A stretch of DNA of 64,000 bases from Achatina immaculata (Eukaryota > Mollusca > Gastropoda > Stylommatophora > Achatinidae). Shown here piece by piece: positions 56,951 through 64,000 of this stretch (position 1 is the first letter of the stretch; every line of letters starts with the position of its first letter). The notes below the pieces were generated by a model. The model had not been told where the DNA came from. It saw only the letters and a list, made by a program, of their open reading frames with translations, and searched no databases. Made by a program: the position numbers and the translations under genes. Location: the NCBI GenBank assembly GCA_009760885.1, contig CM019701.1:19460630-19524629 (forward strand), read 5' to 3'.

Positions 56951-58140
56951 AGAATTCCCTCGAGTTGCTGCTTCGATATCAACGTGTGCCTCTTACAATT
57001 GCATGTGCTCTTTTTTCAGGTCACCAAAGATCTCTGTCCTTCATTTGTTTGGAGCGGAAACCGTTATTTTTCTTAGCAACATCCAGAATTTTACAGCATC
57101 CCTGAACGTTACATGTAGAAACAAAAGCTCCAAACGAGCAGTCTACATCTGTAACATAATCAGCAGAATCAAACAGACTTTGAAAACAAATGGTCGCGAA
57201 CATGTCAAATGCGATTGTTTTCGTCACATTCAACCTATTGTTGTTTTATCCGTCGTTTTTACACACGTGTGCAGTTCTGCTTCATAAAACGGACATAAAC
57301 AGGGAACAATGAAACAAACGGCGATGCGGGAAATAACAAGTATAACACGCAGTAATAAAAAAAAAACAGCCGTTACATTGGTCTCTGTGAAGGAAATCAG
57401 AGAAGACAAAACACTACATAAAAACCACTTTTCTAAACCACACAACTCTTAATATCTCAACTTTATTAATACCACATCTTCATTGCAGCTTATCTTTCAC
57501 TTATCTTTCTCACTGTTTTACGTTTAACAAAGTTATATTACAGTACATCTCCGTATACCACTGCGTGCAGTCAGAACACTGCTCTTGCTGGAAATCCCGC
57601 GTCTTAATTATAGTTTACCATCCAGCCAACAAGATAATGGACTCTAACTACAGTGTCTCACTGCAGCTAACAGCAGAAGCCATACTATTGTATTTTCCGT
57701 GTACAACACGCATTCATTTTGTTTGAGACCACAAAGTTTCGCGAGAAAAAAAAATTCTCATCAGAAATCACAAAATAAAGTGTGTGCGTGTGTGGGGGGG
57801 GGGGGGGGGGGATAGTTATAGTTATTCATCATAGAAGACATAGAACTCTTCAGCACTGTCACTAGGCCAAACATGGCTCATAAATCTCACAGCCAATTCT
57901 CCTTGACTGCAAGTGTCAGAATCTGAGTTTTCGTGAACTGCATCATCTTCAGTTCCTTCCGGGCCATTGCTAAAATTCTGCACGTCTTAAAGATTTAACG
58001 ACTTCCTCTTGCTTGACTCCGTTCTGTGATATAATGATCCACTGGCACAGTTTCCGGGCGTAAGTATACATATATAACTAAAAAATATAAATATACAAAA
58101 TAACAAAATATAAGACTTTTTAAAAACAAAAGTAGGAACA
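56951..58140. other. unassigned sequence
   Basis: The longest open stretch (56937-57287, +) has no known motif. A (GT)n-(G)n run sits at 57780-57811. Confidence 0.4.
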
Positions 58141-58520
58141 GTTTCTTCTTCTTCTTCTTTTTCTTTCATCGTCACCTCAGATCCCGATCCCTGTCGACAT
58201 GGCAAAGCCCGCAGTCCTCTCCAGATCCTGATAGGAGCCCCCAAAGCTTTTGCCCCAAGCTTGTGTCCTCTGGCCATGTCTCACGCCTCAGGTCTGCATG
58301 GTTTGGGCACTCTTGTAGGATATGTTCAGGAGTCTGGACTCCACTGCCACATGGACACACGTCTGTGTGAGACATTTTGAGTCGATGCAGGTGGCTCAGT
58401 AGTCTGCAGTGGCATGTCCTTAGGCGAAAGGGGATGGTTTACTGATGTCTTTGTAGTTGGTGTATTGGATCTGGTTCGTTGTTGCATTTCAGTTTATTTT
58501 TCCATTCAGATCCCCACTGA
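58141..58520 (-). mobile_element. LINE family D 3' end, copy 3
   Basis: Begins with (TTC)n. The - strand reads SHTDVCPCGSGVQTPEHIL and QECPNHADLRRETW, where the Cys/His pattern (C-P-C ... H...C) is better kept than in the other copies. Confidence 0.88.
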
Positions 58521-59287
58521 TTACCACTCTTGGCAGTTTACTGGATGCACACGTTCCAAGTTGCATCTTAATCATACAAATACATAAAGAACAAAGAGAT
58601 ATGAAAATAATGGAGAATATAAATTTGCGTCAATTATACACAACAAATTAGAGAAAATAAAAGAAAAAAAGGTGCACGCAGTTCTGACTTGGAGCGCTTA
58701 AGAAGTGTTGTCAATGTTTAAATGAAGATCTGCGAGACGTGATTGGTAATAAAGAAGGGGTGGAGAAAGGGGAAATGAGAGAGGGGGATACAGTGGTTGT
58801 CAAGCCAAGAGGTGAGTGGGAGAAGTAGACGAATGTGGTTGGGTAGAGGGTATTTAATATAGTGCAGTGAAAGTTCTGGAATATCTATTGCAGGTGGGGA
58901 ATGCGTAAGTGAGAGCTTATTAGCGAGGAAATACGACTGTGGGGAAAGGAAAGCTTAAATATAGCTGAGTTTGGATTTCAAACAGTGTGGTTCCATTATC
59001 CCATATTCCTGTATGTAGCGATTCTCAAGCCCCAGGTGGTTTTCTGTCATCAGAATGATATTTGTTTACTGGCGGAGCTGAGAATATTTTCTCTCTTCTT
59101 CTCTGTGTGTTGGTGTCAGGTCTTCATTACCAGTTGACTGCATCCATTAGTTCCATTCTTTTCACATCAGTGCCTTAAATGGTTTATAAATAGAAGGGTT
59201 TTTTAAAGATTTTTGGGATTTTTTGTTTTTGTCTTTTTTAAAAATTTAAATCGCTGTAAATAAAACGACGGAACTATTCCAGTTTCT
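58521..59287. other. unassigned sequence
   Basis: No gene or repeat family recognised. Confidence 0.4.
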
Positions 59288-59316
59288 AATTTCACTCCCT
59301 CTCTCTCTCCCCCTCT

Positions 59317-59364
<48 letters not shown>
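59288..59364. repeat. (CT)n microsatellite
   Basis: About 35 CT dinucleotides, with a few C and T interruptions at the left. Confidence 0.95.
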
Positions 59365-59366
<2 letters not shown>

Positions 59367-59648
59367 CATGTATAACACGCTCCTTCATTGTCAAACCGAA
59401 AAAGTTTAGTACAAGGGGCCTGTTACGTTCGGAAAAAGCGGTAATACAATTTGTTCCAGCTCGCGATAAAAAGGGATATTATGAAATCTAAGCGCACGGC
59501 GTTATAACAGTCACTTACTGCTAATGCGAAAATCCTATACAGAGGTCGTTCAACAAGGATTGTTCATGTCTGCAGCATGAAGATACGAGTATGATCGCCC
59601 TCTGCTGCATTCTGCATTTTGCTCAAGATTACACAGAAACTAACAGTG
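59365..59648. other. unassigned sequence
   Basis: No feature recognised. Confidence 0.35.
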
Positions 59649-59649
59649 A

Positions 59650-60352
59650 CAGTCCACTTACTTAGCAATGAAAGCACATACTGTACTTGGATATACAAGT
59701 ATTTCCCTTTACTTAACAATGAAAGCACATACTTGGATATATTTCCCTTTACTTAGCAATGAAAGCACATACTTGGATATATTTCCCTTTATCTAGCAAT
59801 GAAAGCACATACTTGGATATATTTCCCTTTATCTAGCAATGAAAGCACATACTTGGATATATTTCCCTTTATCTAGCAATGAAAGCACATACTTGGATAT
59901 ATTTCCCTTTACCTAGCAATGAAAGCACATACTTGGATATATTTCCCTTTACTTGGCAATGAAAGCACATACTTGGATATATTTTCCTTTACCTAGCAAT
60001 GAAAGCACATACTTGGATATATTTCCCTTTACTTAGCAATGAAAGTACATACTTGGATATATTTCCCTTTACTTGGTAGTGAAAGCACATACTTGGATAT
60101 ATTTCCCTTTACTTAGCAATGAAAGCACATACTTGGATATATTTTCCTTTACTTAGCAGTGAAAGCACATACTTGGATATATTTCCCTTTACTTAGCAAT
60201 GAAAGCACATACTTGGATATATTTCCCTTTACTTAGCAATGAAAGCACATACTTGGATATATTTCCCTTTCCTTAGCAATAAAACCACATACTTGGATAT
60301 ATTTTCCTTTACCTATCAATTAAAGCACATACTTGGATGTATTTCCCTTTGA
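59650..60352. repeat. 40-bp minisatellite, ~17 copies, homogeneous
   Basis: The unit is TACTTGGATATATTTCCCTT followed by TACTTAGCAATGAAAGCACA. Copies differ by only a few bases (CTTAGC, CCTAGC, TCTAGC, CTTGGC) and blocks of like variants adjoin. No unique spacers. Confidence 0.97.
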
Positions 60353-60384
60353 GAGGTTGTAAAGTGATGTGGCACACTCAGTTC

Positions 60385-60690
60385 TGAGTATTTTAGGCTG
60401 AAATCTACAATGTTATGTGGTACTGTCTTGAATGTTATAGTCTCGGACTTGTAATGTTATGTGCTTCCATCTTGAATGTTTTAGCTTCAGATTTGTAATG
60501 TTGTGTGGTACAGTCTTGAATGTTTTAGCCTCAGACTTGTAATGTTATGTGGTATACTGATGTTTTAGTTTTGGATGTTTTAGCCTCACAGTTATAATGT
60601 AATGTAGTACTGACTTGAATATAATAGCCTCAGATCATTACTGTTATTTGGTACAGTCTTATATGTAACAGTCTCGAATTTCTGCTGCAG
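60385..60690. repeat. ~44-bp minisatellite, ~6 copies
   Basis: The unit is near TTGTAATGTTATGTGGTACT and GTCTTGAATGTTTTAGCCTC plus AGAC. It is much more diverged than the array just upstream. Confidence 0.88.
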
Positions 60691-60934
60691 CTAAGGTAAG
60701 GAGATGTCGGCACTGCTGCATACAATCATCAACATATTCAACATACTGCTCTTTTCCAACGACATTCACTTTTGAAATTGGCACGGAGAAAAAAAGAGCA
60801 GTAGAGACAAAGGATCAGAGACAAATACGTTAGTGTCAAGCTAGCTGGCCTCGTGATAACGCCGGCTTTACATCAAGAACAAAACTAACGTGCGTCGAAT
60901 TTCTGAAAAATAGCTCCAGCTGCCATTTGTAATT

Positions 60935-60965
60935 TCATACATTCCGGCTAAAATAATCGCTCATA

Positions 60966-61016
<51 letters not shown>

Positions 61017-61225
61017 CCTCTCTCTCTCTCTTCCATCATACTTATAAAGTGATCATACCACGATGCTGTTGCATTTGGATTACGATACAGAAACCCGATT
61101 AAGATTATGCTCTGCTTTGGAAGTTTGATTTCCAACCATATACATTCAATATCTGGTGTCTTAAGGTCTGTTCTACAGCAAGAGTGTATGGTTGTGGTAA
61201 CATATACAACTAATCCTGTCTCACC
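60935..61225 (-). mobile_element. LINE family K, inverted endonuclease piece
   Basis: On the - strand: GGETGLVVYVTTTIHSCCRT, PDIECIWLEIKLPKQ and LIGFLYRNPNATASWYDHF, typical of the middle of an AP-endonuclease in CR1/Jockey-like LINEs (IEcIWLEI, GvvYRpPN). It is cut at ~61034 by a CT/CA microsatellite. It lies back to back with the + strand RT of the same kind of element. Confidence 0.8.
60966..61034. repeat. (CT)n-(CA)n-(CT)n compound microsatellite
   Basis: TCTC run, then about 15 CA units, then TCTC again. Confidence 0.95.
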
Positions 61226-61505
61226 TCCAGTAATTACAAATGCACTAACATACATTTACAATCAGTGTATTGCATATTGTCATTTTGCTCAGGCTTTTAA
61301 AATTGCAAAAGTATATCCCTTTTTTAATTCTGGTTCGGAGAAAAATACCTCAAGCTACAGACCAATTTCCATTCTATCGACTTTGTCAAAACCCCTAGAA
61401 AAAGCAGACAAAAAAAAAAAAACAACAACCTTACAATACATGCAAAAAAATGATTTGATTGTTGACTGTTAGTTAGGTTTTAGGCCGAAACATTCCTGCC
61501 ACACA
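61226..61505 (+). mobile_element. LINE family K reverse transcriptase, left part
   Basis: Reads FAQAFKIAKVYPFFNSGSEK and NTSSYRPISILSTLSKPLEK, the fingers region (NYRPISILPxLSKIxEK), then FRPKHSCHT. It is interrupted by LINE B at 61506 and resumes at 62352. Confidence 0.88.
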
Positions 61506-62341
61506 TCATCATCATCATCAGGTGCCGTGCCGACTGGCGTTGGCTATTATGCTTCTCCAGGTAACACGATCCTTCATTCAGACCACCAGCTCAGTTGGCG
61601 ATCTCCTCTCACACCATCCCGTCAGACTGTCCAGTATCATTTCTCTTGGTCTTCCTCTTGATCTTCTTCCTTCTATTTTTCCTGTTGTTATAATATTTTC
61701 AATGCCCCCTCTTCTCATTGCATGTCCTATGAAAGTACATTGTCTCTCTCTTATTTTTTTACAAGATTTTTTGTCTCTTCAGCTCTTCTCATACATTCTT
61801 CATTAGTTATTTTTGCTGTCCAGGGGATTCGTCACATTCATCTAATAAATCACATTTCTGCTGCTTCCAATGATTTTTGTGCAGACCTGCCTATTGTCCA
61901 TGATTCACTTCCATATAACAAGATAGGTTCAATATAGCATTTTAGGACTCGTTTTCTAACATTCATTGATAAGAATGTGTTGGTTAATATGTTTCTCATT
62001 CTCTGAAATGCAGTCTTTGCTTGGCCTATTCTGTTCCTAATTTCTGTTCTGCATTTCCCATCTGAAGTTATTACTGCTCCAAGGTATTTGAATTTCTGCA
62101 CCTGCTTTAGAATAGTTTCATTAATTTTATACTGCATGTTGGTGGATTCTGTTTCTTAGATATAACCATAGTCTCTGTCTTTTTGATGTTCAAAGTAAGA
62201 CCTTTCTGTTCACTTTCTTTGGCGACTTTATCCAAGAGATTTTGCTGGTCTTGTTGGTTCTCAGCTATCAGTACTGTGTCGTCAGCATACCGAAGGTTAA
62301 TATTGTATCCTCCAATTTTTATGCCTGGTTCTGTGATGAAT
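61506..62341 (-). mobile_element. LINE family B, copy 6, ~0.84 kb
   Basis: Target duplication CTGCCACACA, exact over 10 bp (61496-61505 and 62342-62351). The - strand holds RT palm text (complement of the DDTVLIAE region near 62280), KFKYLGAVITSDGKCRTEIR, and the common C-terminus ending in five GAT units. Confidence 0.95.
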
Positions 62342-62351
62342 CTGCCACACA

Positions 62352-63640
62352 GCTCTCACAAAATGACAGAATGTTGGTTATAAATGATGATAAATTATGT
62401 GGTGCCGTCTTTGTTGACTTTAAAATATGCATTTGACATAATTGATCACGAAATCCTAGTTAACTTGAGACTTATAGATTACACCCTGACTTTACAAAAT
62501 TTCTTACATCTTTTCTTTCCAACAGACAGCAGGTAGTTTGCCTCAAAAATTCATAAGTCAAATTCATCTGTGGTTGATAATGGCGTTCCACAGGGATCTA
62601 TTCTTGGTCTTCTCCTGTTTATCATCTACATCATCTCAAAAAATCATTTTGCGAACTCTTTGCTGATGACTGCACAGTTTACACTAATGACAATGACTGT
62701 ATTAACCTTGAGTATCAGTTCAAATTGAAATAAATAGTCTAATTAACTGGAGCAATAACAACAGAGTGGTCATAAACACCAGCAAAACAAAATCCGTGCT
62801 CATTACAACAAGACAGAAATTAACAAATTCACCAACAACAACACTACAGCTCCACAATGAAACTTCACAGATAGGGAATGTTAGTGAACATAAAACTCTA
62901 GGTCTCATGACTGACCACCACCTCAGCTGGAATCATCATGTAGACAATCTAACCAAACTCATAGCACAAAAAGTTTACCAGTTTACTAAAATTAAACATT
63001 TTCTTGACATAGACACCAGAAAAATATACTACATATCACAGATACAAACACACTTAGACTACTGCTCCACAGTCTGGGATGGTTGTTCCATGTCAAACAT
63101 GAAATGACTTTACTCACTTCAAAAACGACCAGTAAAGCTTATAGATGACAAACATGCTGCACATATTACAAATCAGGACAACATATTGATATTCTATCCC
63201 TCAAGAAGAGATTTCTTTTAAACAAGGTCAGTCAATTCATAAAATTCTGTCGCACAATGCTCTACCCTATCTGTGGTCGTTTTTCAAATCAAACCCAAAA
63301 CACAGTCAACGCTTAAGCAATTGTATTCTCCCAAAACCACGGCTTGACATCTTTAAAAAAAGCTTCTTTTACTCAGCTGCCCACCTTTGGAATGCCCTAC
63401 CATTTCATTTAAAACTTATAAGTAATATTCGTTCTTGTAACTTTAAACTTTTTCACCATCTGTTTGATATGGACTATATGCCTCCCTAAGCAGTTTAAAG
63501 TATGGCTTGAGTGTTGTAATTTATTTTAAAATTCTATAAATGTGTTAGTTTTGAATGAATGTAAGAATGCACGGTTATTTCACGTTGCTGCATAAATCAG
63601 AGTGTAGAGTGTATGGACAAGAGATAAGTTTATTATTTAT
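62352..63640 (+). mobile_element. LINE family K reverse transcriptase, right part
   Basis: Continues with CGAVFVDF and FDIIDHEILVNL (finger-palm Asp), VDNGVPQGSILGLLLFIIYI, and CELFADDCTVYTND with the catalytic FADD at 62659-62670. Next is the thumb region (LGLMTDHHLSWNHHVDNL, QTHLDYCSTVWDGC), then SFFYSAAHLWNALPFHLK near 63370-63420 and a stop after MDYMPP. Frames break several times. The VPQGSILGPLLF and LWNxLPxxLR motifs suggest a CR1/Jockey-like clade, unlike LINE B. Confidence 0.88.
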
Positions 63641-64000
63641 TTATGTAATCATTTAATGTGTCTTCATGATTATTATGCTCATTAACAAATGCTGAATGAC
63701 TGTGACTCTCCTTCTCACTCTCTCTCTCTCTTTCTGTCTCCCTCTCCTTCTCACTCTCTCTTTCTGTCTTCTCTCTCTTTTTTTTATTTCTTCCCTCCAT
63801 CTTTTTTTCTCGCCCTCTCCCCCCACCAACCATTTCTCTCATTTTGTTCTTTTTCTTTCTCTCTATCTCTCTTTCTTTCCTCCTCTTTCTCAGTCCCTCT
63901 CTTTTTTACTTCTTCCTGTCTCTCTCGTTTTCTCTCTCTCTCTTTCTGTCTCCCTCTCTTTCTTAATTTCTCTCTTGCTGTCTTCCTCTCCTTCTTACTC
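63641..64000. repeat. CT-rich tract at window end
   Basis: From ~63695 nearly all pyrimidine: TCTC runs mixed with TTTCTG, CCCTC and TTCTTCC words, without a fixed unit. Similar in look to the array at 14815. Confidence 0.8.

Noticed and set aside
56937..57287. 116-codon ORF as a host gene
   Set aside because: No motif, no repeat or homology cue, and it begins inside dispersed repeat I; likely chance.
59650..60352. Regular 40-bp periodicity that might suggest a CRISPR array
   Set aside because: The whole 40-bp unit repeats with no unique spacers, there are no cas genes, and the setting is eukaryotic; it is a minisatellite.

Overview
The window looks like non-coding DNA of a metazoan nuclear genome. 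It has a GT-type splice donor, a potassium-channel exon of animal type, many LINE, SINE, mariner and pogo relics, and tandem repeats at every scale. The mix of LINE families and repeats would fit a mollusc or other lophotrochozoan, but that is inference; nothing in the sequence names the species. There are no prokaryotic genes, rRNA genes or convincing tRNA genes.

Only one convincing host coding segment is present: the first coding exon (21823-22105, +) of a TASK-type two-pore-domain potassium channel (KCNK3/KCNK9-like). It ends in a phase-1 GTGAGT donor inside the codon for the first pore glycine. I could not recognise the next exon, so the 42 kb to the right are best read as the first intron, filled with repeats. 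A weak membrane-protein-like open region lies at about 500-883 on the - strand.

Layout. 0-9.5 kb: LINE 3' ends, an inactivated mariner (3246-4490), and 46-, 30- and 40-bp minisatellites. 9.5-15.7 kb: a long 15-bp minisatellite split by two LINE insertions, then a CT-rich array. 15.7-21.8 kb: LINE 3' ends and a head-to-head pair of tRNA-derived SINEs. 21.8-29.5 kb: the channel exon, a pogo/Tigger-like relic containing a LINE, and more minisatellites. 29.9-37.05 kb: a composite element with LTR-like direct repeats, a candidate primer-binding site, polypurine tract and 5-bp target duplication, broken by three later LINE insertions and carrying an unidentified gag-like ORF set without recognisable reverse transcriptase. 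37.6-50.7 kb: nested LINE fragments, a mariner relic, SINEs and minisatellites that seem to have grown out of dispersed repeats. 53.6-56.4 kb: the longest LINE (endonuclease C-terminus plus full reverse transcriptase core) nested in an older LINE end. 59.6-60.7 kb: homogeneous 40- and 44-bp arrays. 60.9-63.6 kb: a second LINE type with an inverted 5' piece and a nested insertion.

Family letters (LINE A-O, SINE S and G, repeats H, I and P) are my labels for copies that match each other within this window; they are not database names. A recurring pattern is that each LINE family ends in its own short tandem tail (GAT, GAA, GA, AAT, TGAC/TGAA, ACAAG), so many microsatellites here are LINE 3' ends. 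Coordinates of repeats are by eye and usually good to about 10-20 bases; target-site duplications are given exactly.
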